Of a stretch of 64,000 bases of DNA, positions 17,182 to 25,673 are shown in pieces (the stretch's first letter is position 1; each line of letters opens with the position of its first letter). Under the pieces are notes generated by a model, which had not been told where the DNA came from, did not search any database, and saw nothing but the letters and a program-made list of their open reading frames with translations. This DNA is from Ruegeria sp. HKCCD8929 (lineage in GTDB: Bacteria > Pseudomonadota > Alphaproteobacteria > Rhodobacterales > Rhodobacteraceae). The position numbers and the translations under genes are program-made. The stretch spans positions 186,001 to 250,000 of the forward strand of contig NZ_WPZY01000004.1 in the NCBI RefSeq assembly GCF_013031405.1, given 5' to 3'.

Positions 17182-17765
17182 CGGACGCGGCGCAGATAGA
17201 CGTAATAGGCGCCGTCGCCGCCATGGCTGATATGGGCCGGTGTGACCTGCAGCACCGCCTGCGCCAGCGGCGGCAGCGACAGCCACTGCGGCACCTGATT
17301 GCGCAGCACGCCGCGCGGGGTGGGGATGGGGCCGGGCTCGTCCCGGTCCTTGCCTTTGCCGGTGATCACCAGAACCAGCCGCTTGCCCTGTGCCTGCGCG
17401 GTCAGGATGAACCGCACCAGCACCGGATGCGCCGTGCCCATGCGCATTCCGTGCAGGTCGATCCGACCCTCGGGCTTGAGTTTACCGCGTTTCAGGCGGG
17501 CAAACGCCTTTTGGTCCATCTGCACGGGGGCCGTCGCCAGACGCTCGGTCATCGCCGGTTTCAGAGTGTTCTTTTGCGGCTTTGGCTTCGCGGTCTGGCC
17601 CAGCTCGAACGCCTCGAACCGGGCAAGCGGGGCCTTGGTCGGCTTGGGTTTGGGCAGGGTCTTGGGACGCACGGACTCGGGCAGTTCAGGGTGCAGACGC
17701 TCGGCCTGACGGGTGACCTTGCGCCAGAGATCGATCTCTTCGGCTGTCAGCCTGCGGCGGGCCAT
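17178..17765 (-). CDS. Smr-domain protein
   Basis: A protein of 195 residues. The N-terminal half is basic and lysine/proline-rich (PKPKPTKAPLARF) and probably disordered. The C-terminal half is a stand-alone Smr domain with RIDLHGM at 101-107 and LVLVITGKG around 128-136. Smr domains, also found at the C-terminus of MutS2, bind or nick branched DNA or cleave RNA at stalled ribosomes. It is the last gene of the operon Tim44-like, mltA, smr; the mltA stop and this start share one base. Confidence 0.88.
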   Translation of the reverse strand: MARRRLTAEEIDLWRKVTRQAERLHPELPESVRPKTLPKPKPTKAPLARFEAFELGQTAKPKPQKNTLKPAMTERLATAPVQMDQKAFARLKRGKLKPEGRIDLHGMRMGTAHPVLVRFILTAQAQGKRLVLVITGKGKDRDEPGPIPTPRGVLRNQVPQWLSLPPLAQAVLQVTPAHISHGGDGAYYVYLRRVR

Positions 17766-18808
17766 CAGTATTCATCCGGCAACAGGGCATAGGCCCGCTG
17801 GATCGGCAGCAGCACCACCATCCGCCCGGGGTCGCGCAGCTGGCCGGCCGCCAGACCGGCCTTGTCGCCGGTGCCAAAGAAGATATCCGCGCGCTGCGCC
17901 CCCTTGATGGCCGAGCCGGTATCCTGCGCGATCATCAGGCGGCGCATCGGGTCCTTGCCGTCCTTTTCGACCCAGACCGGCGCGCCCAGCGGGGTATAAG
18001 CCGGGTCGGCGGCGATGCTGCGCAGGGCGGTTACCGAGCGGTTCATGGCGCCCAGCGGGCCGCGATCCGACGGCACCCGGCGGATTTTGCGGAAGAACAC
18101 GTAAGAGGGGTTGTGAAACAGCAGTTCCGCCCCTTCGACCGGGTTCTTGCGGACCCAGTTGCGGATCACCTGCGCGCTGACCTGATGGGCGGCATAGACG
18201 CCCCGGCGCACAAGCTCGGTCCCGATGGAGCGATAGGGGTGCCCGTTTGCCCCGCCATACCCCACCCGCAGGGCCGAACCGTCTGGCAGGCGGATGCGGC
18301 CCGAGCCCTGGATCTGCAGAAAGAACAGCTCGACCGGGTCGTCGACCCAGGCGATTTCCAGCCCGCGCCCGTCCATCACGCCGCTGGTCAGGATCTCGCG
18401 GCGGCTGAGCCACTGCCCGCCCGCCTTGGCCTCGGCCGGCATCCGGTAGAGGGGGTAGCGGAACCGGTGCGAGGGGGACAGGGCGCCATCGAGTTCCGGT
18501 TCGAAATAGCCGGTGAACAGGGCGTCGTCGCCATCCTCGATCAGCACCGGGCGGAAGAACAGTTCAAAGAACGAGCGCGCGGTCTCGGCGGTATGGGTCG
18601 CGGCCACGGCGCAGAGCGCGCGCCAGTCGGGATCGTTCAGATCACGGCAGGTGTTGAGGAATACCGTAAGGGCCGCGGCGTGATCGTCCGCGGTCCAGCC
18701 ATCGAGGGCGTCAAAACGCAGGATCGTGTGGGTCGTCTCGGCCCCGGCTTCGCTGGAAGCGGTCATCACGGCCCCCGCCAGAGCAAGCGACCGGAGCGCG
18801 GCAATCAT
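17765..18808 (-). CDS. mltA: Membrane-bound lytic murein transglycosylase A
   Basis: A protein of 347 residues with an N-terminal signal peptide (hydrophobic stretch to about residue 22, ASSEAGA); there is no obvious lipobox, unlike E. coli MltA. The MltA domain (FTGYFEPELDGA, YPLYRMP) is followed by the 3D domain with its DTGSAIKGAQRADIFFGTG motif containing the catalytic aspartates. It cleaves the MurNAc-GlcNAc bond of peptidoglycan to give 1,6-anhydro products, feeding the same recycling flux used by amgK-murU. It overlaps the Tim44-like gene by 4 bp. Confidence 0.93.
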   Translation of the reverse strand: MIAALRSLALAGAVMTASSEAGAETTHTILRFDALDGWTADDHAAALTVFLNTCRDLNDPDWRALCAVAATHTAETARSFFELFFRPVLIEDGDDALFTGYFEPELDGALSPSHRFRYPLYRMPAEAKAGGQWLSRREILTSGVMDGRGLEIAWVDDPVELFFLQIQGSGRIRLPDGSALRVGYGGANGHPYRSIGTELVRRGVYAAHQVSAQVIRNWVRKNPVEGAELLFHNPSYVFFRKIRRVPSDRGPLGAMNRSVTALRSIAADPAYTPLGAPVWVEKDGKDPMRRLMIAQDTGSAIKGAQRADIFFGTGDKAGLAAGQLRDPGRMVVLLPIQRAYALLPDEY

Positions 18809-19461
18809 GCGTCCGTGGCGACAAGCAGCCAGTTGGGATCGTCGGTGCCCATCACGCGGGCAAAGGTCCAGCTGTCCTTCTGGCGTTTGACGGTGTTGGG
18901 GCTGCCCTCGATGATGTCGCCGCCCCGGTCACGCACAACCGACGTCAGCTCACCCACGAAACGCATGGTGATTTCGGCCCGGTTGCTGTCCTTGTCGAAC
19001 CGCGCGTCGGCCAGCGTGGTTTCGCGGACACCGATGAACTCGGCCTCGATGGTCAGGCCCTGATCCTCGCGCGCGGCCACGACCGAGACGAAGGTCTCGA
19101 ACACGTCCTCGGCCAGGAAGGGCTCGATCTCTTTCAGGTTGCCCTTTTCGAAGCCCATCACGATCATCTCATAGGCACCGCGGGCGCCCTGCACGAAATC
19201 GGTGACCGAAAAGCCGGGCTCGACCCGTTTCATAGCGGCCAGTTCCTGAGCCTGATCGCTGTCCTCGGGCACGTGATCGGTGATATCCTGATCGGGCCCA
19301 CCCTCGATCACTTCGAAATCGCGGCGCGATTTGGCCGATTGCTGCTGCGGCAACGGCGGTTTTTCAAATCCTTCCCGCGTGCCCAGCACGCTTCTCAGGC
19401 GCAGGATCAGGAAAACGGCGATGCCGGCCAGCACCAGAAGCTGGATCAGGGGTGAGTTCAT
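18805..19461 (-). CDS. Tim44-like domain protein
   Basis: A protein of 218 residues. Residues 4-22 form one N-terminal membrane segment (IQLLVLAGIAVFLILRL), then a charged linker, then a Tim44 domain from about residue 70 (FVQGARGAYEMIVMGFEKGNLKEIEPFLAEDVFETF). Alphaproteobacterial homologues of mitochondrial Tim44, such as TimA of Caulobacter, are inner-membrane proteins; a role in protein translocation or maturation is suggested. It is the first gene of the operon with mltA and smr, divergent from fxsA and secB, so the region clusters envelope biogenesis functions. Confidence 0.85.
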   Translation of the reverse strand: MNSPLIQLLVLAGIAVFLILRLRSVLGTREGFEKPPLPQQQSAKSRRDFEVIEGGPDQDITDHVPEDSDQAQELAAMKRVEPGFSVTDFVQGARGAYEMIVMGFEKGNLKEIEPFLAEDVFETFVSVVAAREDQGLTIEAEFIGVRETTLADARFDKDSNRAEITMRFVGELTSVVRDRGGDIIEGSPNTVKRQKDSWTFARVMGTDDPNWLLVATDA

Positions 19462-19571
19462 TATCGTCCTCGTCTCAGAACTTGAGGCTTTGTAAGCAGG
19501 GCCTCAGGCCACTATGTAGGGGACAGGCGGGGGCAAGTCCACCGTCCACCTGTTGAGAAAGGATCACCTAA

Positions 19572-20066
19572 ATGTACCTGTTTCTGGCCTTTTTGCTGGT
19601 GCCGATCATCGAAATTGCCCTGTTCATTCAGGTCGGTGGTCTGATCGGGCTGTGGCCAACGCTGGCAATTGTGGTGCTGACGGCGGTGCTTGGCACCTGG
19701 CTGGTCAGGACACAAGGTCGCATGGCGCTGGGCCAGTTGCAGCGCGCGTTCTCGGAATTGGACGATCCGACCGAGCCGCTGGCGCATGGTGCGATGATCC
19801 TGTTTTCCGGCGCGCTGCTGCTGACGCCGGGGTTTTTCACCGATGCCGTGGGCTTTGCCCTGCTGGTGCCGGGCGTGCGGGTCGCCGTGTTCCGGTATCT
19901 GCGGGCGCGCGTTTCGGTCACCCGGTTTCAGATGGGGGCGCAGTTTCACGCCCGTCACGACCCGCGCGATCGGGGTGACATCATCGACGGCGAATATACC
20001 GAGGTCCGGCCCCGCCGCGAGCCCGGCCAACCCTCGGGTTGGGTCGAGGGCCCCGACCGGCATTGA
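19572..20066 (+). CDS. fxsA: FxsA family membrane protein
   Basis: A protein of 164 residues. The N-terminal MYLFLAFLLVPIIEIALFIQVGGLIG and the next two hydrophobic stretches (to about residue 105) are the conserved FxsA part with 3-4 membrane helices. The C-terminal tail is cytoplasmic and charged. In E. coli FxsA alleviates exclusion of phage T7 by the F factor; its normal role is unknown. It lies between the divergent Tim44-like gene and secB, an arrangement typical of the alphaproteobacterial block near dnaQ. Confidence 0.88.
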   Translation: MYLFLAFLLVPIIEIALFIQVGGLIGLWPTLAIVVLTAVLGTWLVRTQGRMALGQLQRAFSELDDPTEPLAHGAMILFSGALLLTPGFFTDAVGFALLVPGVRVAVFRYLRARVSVTRFQMGAQFHARHDPRDRGDIIDGEYTEVRPRREPGQPSGWVEGPDRH

Positions 20067-20120
20067 GGTACCCGGCGCGAGTTGATAAGCAGTGCCAAAT
20101 CTTATTTCCGGAGTAGATCC

Positions 20121-20627
20121 ATGACCGACGAAACCGCCGCGTCCACCGAAGCGGCAAGCCAGGCCCAGGCCCCTCAGGTTCAGATGCGTGTGCTGGGCCA
20201 GTTCATCCGCGACATGTCGTTCGAGAACGTGATGGCGCAAAAGGGCGTCTCGGGCGACGTGCAGCCCGAGATCAGCGTGCAGGTCAATCTGGACGCAAAG
20301 AAACGCCAGGTCGAGCATCAGTTCGAGGTATCGATCAAGCTGAACGTGACCTCCAAGGCCAAGGGTCTCGACGATCTGCTGTTCCTGTTCGAGATCGACT
20401 ATTGCGGCCTGTTCCACGTGGAAGGTGTACCGGATGAGCAGCTGCACCCGTTCCTGCTGATCGAGTGCCCGCGCATGCTGTTCCCGTTCCTGCGCCGCAT
20501 CGTCAGCGATGTGACCCGGGACGGTGGTTATCCGCCGGTCAATCTGGACAATATCGATTTCGTTTCGCTGTACCGAAACGAGATCATGCGCCGTCAGGCC
20601 GAACAGGCGCAGAAATCCGAAGCCTGA
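20121..20627 (+). CDS. secB: Protein-export chaperone SecB
   Basis: A protein of 168 residues; the ATG at 20121 was chosen over in-frame upstream starts because of CCGGAG 6-7 bases before it and the family N-terminus. Family segments seen include FIRDMSFENV, YCGLFHVEG and CPRMLFPFLRRIVSDVTRDGG. SecB is a tetrameric cytoplasmic chaperone that holds preproteins unfolded and delivers them to SecA. Length is normal. It converges on dnaQ. Confidence 0.95.
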   Translation: MTDETAASTEAASQAQAPQVQMRVLGQFIRDMSFENVMAQKGVSGDVQPEISVQVNLDAKKRQVEHQFEVSIKLNVTSKAKGLDDLLFLFEIDYCGLFHVEGVPDEQLHPFLLIECPRMLFPFLRRIVSDVTRDGGYPPVNLDNIDFVSLYRNEIMRRQAEQAQKSEA

Positions 20628-20652
20628 TTTCGGATACCGCGCCTGGTCCCGG

Positions 20653-21378
20653 TCAGGCGCGGTTCCAAAGCGCGTCTTCCCCCAGCTTTTCGACAAATGC
20701 CCTATGCGCTTCGCGCTCGGCCTCGGTGATCCTGTCGGGCAGGGGGTTGGGCCGGGCCGTCGGGCGCCATGCCTCGCCATCCGCGCCGATGCCCGCGCCG
20801 GAATGGGCCGAAAGCGCGAAGTCCGGCTGCCGCCCGCCGATCAATTCCAGATAGACCTCGGCCAGAATCTCGGAGTCGAGCAGAGCGCCGTGCAGCACCC
20901 GGTTCGAGTTGTCGATGTTGAACCGGCGGCAGAGCGCATCCAGCGACGAGGGCGAGCCGGGGAATTTCTTGCGCGCCATGGCCAGCGTGTCGACGGCCTG
21001 ATCCATCGGCATCGTCGGCAGACCCATCCAGCGCAGCTCAGCATTGAGGAATTTCATGTCGAACGAGGCATTGTGGATCACCAGCTTGGCGTCGCCCACG
21101 AAATCGCGGAACTCCTGGCCGATCTTGGCGAACACCGGCTTGTCGCGCAGCGTGACCTGACCCGGTTTCGGGTTCTCGGGCGGCTCCAGAAGGTCGGGGC
21201 CGATACCGTGAATGCCAAACGCCTCGGCCGGCATCGAGCGTTCGGGGTTGATATACTGGTGGTAGGTCTTGCCGGTGGCCACGTGGTTCCACAGCTCGAC
21301 CGCGCCGATCTCGACAATCCGGTCGCCGCTTTCGGGGTCGAACCCGGTGGTTTCGGTATCGAGTACAATCTCACGCAT
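20653..21378 (-). CDS. dnaQ: DNA polymerase III epsilon subunit (3'-5' exonuclease)
   Basis: A protein of 241 residues from the ATG at 21378. DEDDh exonuclease motifs are present: ExoI IVLDTETTG (D7, E9), ExoII HNASFDMKFLN and ExoIII HGALLDSEILAEVYLEL. It proofreads replication by the Pol III core. It overlaps coaE by 8 bp, ending the operon maf-aroE-coaE-dnaQ, a conserved alphaproteobacterial order close to the chromosome origin. Confidence 0.95.
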   Translation of the reverse strand: MREIVLDTETTGFDPESGDRIVEIGAVELWNHVATGKTYHQYINPERSMPAEAFGIHGIGPDLLEPPENPKPGQVTLRDKPVFAKIGQEFRDFVGDAKLVIHNASFDMKFLNAELRWMGLPTMPMDQAVDTLAMARKKFPGSPSSLDALCRRFNIDNSNRVLHGALLDSEILAEVYLELIGGRQPDFALSAHSGAGIGADGEAWRPTARPNPLPDRITEAEREAHRAFVEKLGEDALWNRA

Positions 21379-21964
21379 GTGCCAGCCCTGCCCGTATCTG
21401 CCTGACCACATCCTGCACCTGGCGGCGCGCATGGTCCAGCGTGTCGGTGATGATGACGAAATCCGCGCGTTCGCATTTTTCGTCGTTGGGCATCTGTTTG
21501 GCGCGGATCTGGTGGAATTGCGCGGCGGTCATGGTGCCGCGTTCCATCACGCGGGCCTCTTGTATCTCGGGCGGGACCGAGACGCAGGCCACCGCATCCA
21601 TCGCCGCCTCGCCGCCGGTCTCAAAGAGCAGCGGGATGTCGAAGACCAGAATATCCGCCCGCGCGGTGTCCCGGAATGTCGCGCGATCCTCGGCCACCAG
21701 CGGGTGCACGATCCGCTCGATGGTGCGGAGCGCATCCGGGGTTCCGGCAATCACGCGTTTGAGGGCCGGGCGGCTGACCGCGCCGTTTTCGATGGCGTCA
21801 GGAAAGACCGCGCGCATCGGTTCAACGGCCGCACCGCCCGGCGCGTAAAGCCGGTGCACCGCCGCGTCGGCATCCCACAGCGCGCAGCCTTCGTCCACGA
21901 ACATCTGGGCGGTGGTGGATTTGCCCATGCCGATCGAGCCGGTGAGGCCCAGATTGAAACTCAT
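21371..21964 (-). CDS. coaE: Dephospho-CoA kinase
   Basis: A protein of 197 residues. The P-loop GSIGMGKST is at residues 9-17, followed by DADAAVHRLY, the substrate-binding region typical of CoaE, and the lid segment around RVMERGTMTAAQFHQI. It catalyses the last step of CoA synthesis, ATP-dependent phosphorylation of the ribose 3'-OH of dephospho-CoA. The ATG at 21964 overlaps the aroE stop by 4 bp; the frame is open upstream. Confidence 0.95.
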   Translation of the reverse strand: MSFNLGLTGSIGMGKSTTAQMFVDEGCALWDADAAVHRLYAPGGAAVEPMRAVFPDAIENGAVSRPALKRVIAGTPDALRTIERIVHPLVAEDRATFRDTARADILVFDIPLLFETGGEAAMDAVACVSVPPEIQEARVMERGTMTAAQFHQIRAKQMPNDEKCERADFVIITDTLDHARRQVQDVVRQIRAGLAHA

Positions 21965-22794
21965 CCCAGCACCGCGGCGCGGGTGGCGTCGTCGACCTCG
22001 GGCCGTTGGCCGAACCAGCGTTCGAATCCCGGCACCGCCTGGTGGAGCAACATGCCGAGCCCGTCCACGGTGGTGCATCCCGCCGCCTCAGCCTCGGCCA
22101 GCAGGCGGGTTTTGAGCGGGGCGTAGACCAGATCGGTGACCACCGCGTCGGGGCGCAACCCATCGAGCGGCACGCGCAGCTTGGGTTTGCCGATCATGCC
22201 CAGTGTGGTGGTGTTGACGACCAGCCGGGCCTCTTCGATCACGTTTCCGGCCTGCACCCAGTCGGCCACCCGGATGCGCTGACCGAATTCGTCCTGCAGA
22301 TGCTCGGCCCGCGCGCGCGTACGGTTGGTCAGGATGATCTCGGGTACACCTGCCTCGGACAGGGCTGAAATCACCGCCCGCGCGGCGCCGCCGGCGCCCA
22401 GCACCACCGCCGGACCCGCCTGTGGGTTCCAGTCGGACGCGCCGCTGCGCAGGTTCTCCATGAAGCCGTACCCATCTGTATTGTCGGCATGAATTGAGCC
22501 ATCCGGGCGGAAGATCAGCGTATTGGCCGCCCCGATCACTGTGGCCCTGTCGGTCACGTGGTCGGCCAGCGTCAATGCCGCCTCTTTGTGCGGGACGGTG
22601 ATGTTGGCGCCGACGAAACCGGCCTTGGGCAGGATCCGCAGCACCTGTTCCAGATCCGCCGGGGCCACGTCCATCGGGATGTAGTGGCCTTGCAGCGCGT
22701 ATGTGGTGAGCCAGTGCCCGTGCAGGCGCGGAGATTTCGAATGCGCGACGGGATGGCCGATCACGCCCGCCAGTGGAATCCGGTTGTCCGTCAT
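21961..22794 (-). CDS. aroE: Shikimate 5-dehydrogenase
   Basis: A protein of 277 residues. The shikimate-binding N-terminus (GHPVAHSKSPRLHG) contains the SKS motif and a catalytic lysine in ITVPHKEAA; NTDGYGF follows, then the NADP Rossmann loop VVLGAGGAARAV. It reduces 3-dehydroshikimate to shikimate for aromatic amino acid synthesis. It overlaps maf upstream and coaE downstream by 4 bp each. Confidence 0.95.
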   Translation of the reverse strand: MTDNRIPLAGVIGHPVAHSKSPRLHGHWLTTYALQGHYIPMDVAPADLEQVLRILPKAGFVGANITVPHKEAALTLADHVTDRATVIGAANTLIFRPDGSIHADNTDGYGFMENLRSGASDWNPQAGPAVVLGAGGAARAVISALSEAGVPEIILTNRTRARAEHLQDEFGQRIRVADWVQAGNVIEEARLVVNTTTLGMIGKPKLRVPLDGLRPDAVVTDLVYAPLKTRLLAEAEAAGCTTVDGLGMLLHQAVPGFERWFGQRPEVDDATRAAVLG

Positions 22795-23390
22795 TGTTCG
22801 ATCACCCCCCGCAGCGCCAGAAAGTTGAGCAGTTCCAACAGGGGCATACCCAAAACGTTAAAGTAGTCTCCGTCAATGGTGGTGAAGAGGCGCACGCCCT
22901 CTTCCTCGAGCTTGTATCCGCCGATGGCGTGGCGGATGCTGTCCCAGTTGCGGGTGACATAGCCGTTCAGATAGGCATCCGAGCTGGTGCGCATCCGCAG
23001 GCGGACCTGACCCACATGGCGCCAGACCGGCTGGCGGTCCTGATAGATCACCGCCGCCGAGAGCAGCATGTGCCGCTTGCCGCGCATTTCTTGCAACTGT
23101 TCCAGGGCCGCTTCGGGGCTGGTCGGTTTCGAGAGCAGATGCCCTTCGAAATCCAGCACCTGATCGCAGCCCAGCACCATGGCGCCCGGGTTCTTGTCGC
23201 TGATCTTGCGCGCCTTCAGCTCGGCCAGTGCGTCGGCGATGTCGCGGGGTGGAGCCTCTTCGGCGAGCAGGGCGCGCTTGACAGTGTCTTCGTCGACCCG
23301 CGGCACCTCGACGGCAAAGGGAACGCCTGCGTTCTGCAGCAGCTGGGCCCGGATGGCGGAACCGGAGGCGAGGATGAGGGGGACAGACAT
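22791..23390 (-). CDS. maf: Maf-type nucleotide pyrophosphatase
   Basis: A protein of 199 residues from the ATG at 23390. The signature LASGSAIRAQLLQNAG at the start, the VPRVDED segment, the GCDQVLDFEG motif with its catalytic aspartate and KPTSPEAALEQLQEM define Maf/Ham1-like house-cleaning pyrophosphatases acting on non-canonical or modified NTPs, also linked to septum arrest. Whether the preference is dTTP/UTP or m7GTP is not clear from sequence. It is the first gene of the minus-strand operon reading away from the candidate origin. Confidence 0.9.
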   Translation of the reverse strand: MSVPLILASGSAIRAQLLQNAGVPFAVEVPRVDEDTVKRALLAEEAPPRDIADALAELKARKISDKNPGAMVLGCDQVLDFEGHLLSKPTSPEAALEQLQEMRGKRHMLLSAAVIYQDRQPVWRHVGQVRLRMRTSSDAYLNGYVTRNWDSIRHAIGGYKLEEEGVRLFTTIDGDYFNVLGMPLLELLNFLALRGVIEQ

Positions 23391-23796
23391 GTGGAAAACC
23401 CCGTGCGTAAGAGGATGAGTGATCTTGAACGGTTTGTATGGTTTTCCGGTTGACACGCAAGCCCGGGAAACCGGCGCGAAAGATCCGCGAGTCGCACTTT
23501 TTCTGTCCCGCCGGGACAAGGATAAGTGGGCAAGACGGGATAACGGGGATGTTCCGAAGTTACTGACGAGTTATCCCCAGATCGGACGGCGTTAAAATTA
23601 CATAACTTGTTGATAATAAACAACTATTAAAAGATATCAAAGAACTGTGAGAATCCGGAATACCCACCTGTCCACTTGGGGAAAACGACTTGAGCAACAC
23701 AGTAATCCACGGAATTTCTTCACCCTACAAAACCATCATCCTTTTTCTTTTCTTTCTTTTTTATTAGGGAGGTCCCGTCCAACCGAGAGGCCCCGG
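23391..23796. other. Candidate chromosomal replication origin (oriC) between maf and hemJ
   Basis: A 406-base gene-free gap between divergent genes, the only such gap in the window. It holds four DnaA-box-like 9-mers: minus-strand TTATCCTTG (23517-23525) and TTATCCCGT (23535-23543), plus-strand TTATCCCCA (23571-23579, one mismatch to TTATCCACA) and TAATCCACG (23703-23711). Next to them is an AT-rich stretch (23591-23645, 44 of 55 A/T), one GANTC methylation site (23651-23655) and a 24-base pyrimidine run (23739-23762). The flanking genes match the neighbourhood of many alphaproteobacterial origins, with parS and parAB a few kilobases away. No experimental or skew evidence is available. Confidence 0.55.
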
Positions 23797-24246
23797 ATGA
23801 CCGACCTTCTGTATACGATCTATCCCTGGGTGAAGTCGCTTCATGTCATGGCGGTGATTTCATGGATGGCGGGCCTGTTCTATCTGCCCAGATTGTTCGT
23901 TTATCACGTGGAAAAGGCGCAAAGTGTCGAGGGCGCGCCCGAGATCTTCTTTGAAATGGAAGAAAAGCTTCTCCGGGTGATCATGGGGCCGGCGATGGTC
24001 GTGACCTGGGTCTGCGGGCTGATCATGGTGTTCACCCCCGGCGTGGTCGACTGGCAATGGGCGTGGCCCTGGGCCAAGGGCGCGGCGGTGATCGCTATGA
24101 CCTGGTTTCATCACTGGCTGATGGCGCGGCGCAAGGATTTCGCAGAGGGGCGAAATACGCTCACAGGGCGCCAGTACCGCATGATGAATGAGGTTCCGAC
24201 CGTTCTGATGGTGGTGATCGTGCTAGCGGTGATTTTGAAGTTCTGA
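23797..24246 (+). CDS. hemJ: Protoporphyrinogen IX oxidase HemJ
   Basis: A protein of 149 residues from the ATG at 23797 (GGGAGG at 23767-23772 is far; the frame is open upstream through AT-rich sequence). It has four hydrophobic segments. The family-conserved H16 in KSLHVMAVISWMAGLFYLPRLFVYH and the C-terminal lysine-containing RRKDFAEGRNTLTGRQYRMMNE fit HemJ (UPF0093). HemJ replaces HemG/HemY in most alphaproteobacteria, oxidising protoporphyrinogen IX in heme and bacteriochlorophyll synthesis. hemW further right is a related heme-trafficking gene. Confidence 0.9.
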   Translation: MTDLLYTIYPWVKSLHVMAVISWMAGLFYLPRLFVYHVEKAQSVEGAPEIFFEMEEKLLRVIMGPAMVVTWVCGLIMVFTPGVVDWQWAWPWAKGAAVIAMTWFHHWLMARRKDFAEGRNTLTGRQYRMMNEVPTVLMVVIVLAVILKF

Positions 24247-24253
24247 GGGCCGT

Positions 24254-24282
24254 TTGACTCTGCGCCTTTGCTCTCTTATGTA
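24254..24282 (+). promoter_or_regulatory. Putative promoter of rho
   Basis: TTGACT (24254-24259) and TATGTA (24277-24282) with a 17-base spacer, directly after the hemJ stop. This would leave a leader of about 85 bases before rho, which is plausible because rho is autoregulated in many bacteria. The -10 match is weak. Confidence 0.45.
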
Positions 24283-24371
24283 GAACTCAACGCGCCCGTC
24301 CGGGCAGCCGTGCTTTCCTGTTTGAAATCCATATATGCGCCGCGCTGAAAGCGGCCAAGGGTCGTATCATC

Positions 24372-25643
24372 ATGTCTACCGAATCCCTGAACCTTGCCGA
24401 TCTCAAGGCGAAAAGCCCCAAAGACTTGTTGTCGATGGCCGAAGAGCTTGAGGTCGAGAACGCCTCGACCATGCGCAAGGGCGAGATGATGTTCCAGATC
24501 CTGCGTGAACGCGCGGATGAGGGCTGGACCATCGGCGGTGACGGCGTGCTGGAGGTGCTGCAGGACGGGTTCGGCTTTCTGCGCTCGCCCGAGGCGAACT
24601 ATCTGCCGGGTCCCGACGACATCTATGTCTCGCCTGACATGATCCGCCAGCATTCGCTGCGCACCGGCGATACGGTCGAGGGGGATATCAAGGCCCCCGA
24701 CGAGAACGAACGCTATTTTGCGCTGACCAAGGTCACCAAGATCAATTTTGAAGAGCCCGAGAAGGCTAAACACAAAATTCTGTTCGACAACCTGACGCCC
24801 CTCTATCCCGATGAGCGTCTGAAGATGGAGATCGAGGATCCGACCATCAAGGACAAGTCGGCCCGCGTGATCGACCTGGTGTCGCCCATCGGTAAGGGTC
24901 AGCGGTCGCTGATCGTGGCGCCGCCGCGGACCGGTAAGACGGTGATCCTGCAGAACATCGCGCATTCGATCGAGAAGAACCACCCCGAGTGCTACCTGAT
25001 CGTTCTGCTGATCGACGAACGTCCCGAAGAGGTGACCGACATGCAGCGGTCGGTGCAGGGTGAGGTCGTATCCTCAACCTTCGACGAACCGGCCACCCGC
25101 CACGTCGCCGTGTCCGAGATGGTGATCGAAAAGGCCAAGCGTTTGGTCGAGCATAAACGAGATGTTGTTATTCTTCTCGATTCTATCACAAGACTTGGTA
25201 GGGCGTTTAACACTGTGGTGCCGTCTTCGGGCAAGGTTCTGACCGGTGGCGTGGACGCCAACGCCCTGCAACGGCCCAAGCGGTTCTTTGGTGCGGCACG
25301 GAATATTGAAGAGGGTGGCTCGCTGACCATCATCGCCACCGCGCTGATCGATACCGGTAGCCGGATGGACGAGGTGATCTTTGAAGAATTCAAGGGCACC
25401 GGTAACTCGGAGATCGTGCTGGACCGCAAGATCGCCGACAAGCGCGTGTTCCCGGCCATCGACATCCTCAAGTCGGGCACAAGGAAAGAGGACCTTCTGG
25501 TCGACAAGGGCGATCTGGCGAAAACCTTCGTCCTGCGCCGTATCCTCAACCCGATGGGCACCACTGACGCGATCGAGTTCCTGTTGTCCAAGTTGAAGCA
25601 GACCAAGACGAACGGTGAGTTCTTCGACTCGATGAACACCTGA
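24372..25643 (+). CDS. rho: Transcription termination factor Rho
   Basis: A protein of 423 residues. The N-terminal Rho_N and RNA-binding OB fold include [23 protein letters not shown]; Walker A APPRTGKT is at 183-190, with [21 protein letters not shown] (Q loop region) and the [15 protein letters not shown]-loop. It is a hexameric RNA helicase that ends untranslated transcripts. In the bicyclomycin-binding and P-loop region it has PPRTGKT where E. coli has PPKAGKT, a common alphaproteobacterial variation. mnmE follows 30 bases downstream. Confidence 0.97.
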   Translation: MSTESLNLADLKAKSPKDLLSMAEELEVENASTMRKGEMMFQILRERADEGWTIGGDGVLEVLQDGFGFLRSPEANYLPGPDDIYVSPDMIRQHSLRTGDTVEGDIKAPDENERYFALTKVTKINFEEPEKAKHKILFDNLTPLYPDERLKMEIEDPTIKDKSARVIDLVSPIGKGQRSLIVAPPRTGKTVILQNIAHSIEKNHPECYLIVLLIDERPEEVTDMQRSVQGEVVSSTFDEPATRHVAVSEMVIEKAKRLVEHKRDVVILLDSITRLGRAFNTVVPSSGKVLTGGVDANALQRPKRFFGAARNIEEGGSLTIIATALIDTGSRMDEVIFEEFKGTGNSEIVLDRKIADKRVFPAIDILKSGTRKEDLLVDKGDLAKTFVLRRILNPMGTTDAIEFLLSKLKQTKTNGEFFDSMNT

Positions 25644-25673
25644 CACAGGTCTTAACTGACGCGAGGCCTTCGA

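Noticed and set aside
23450..23455. Perfect TTGACA -35 hexamer in the maf-hemJ gap
   Set aside because: The position of the -10 at 16-18 bases reads GC-rich GGCGCG, so there is no functional promoter partner.
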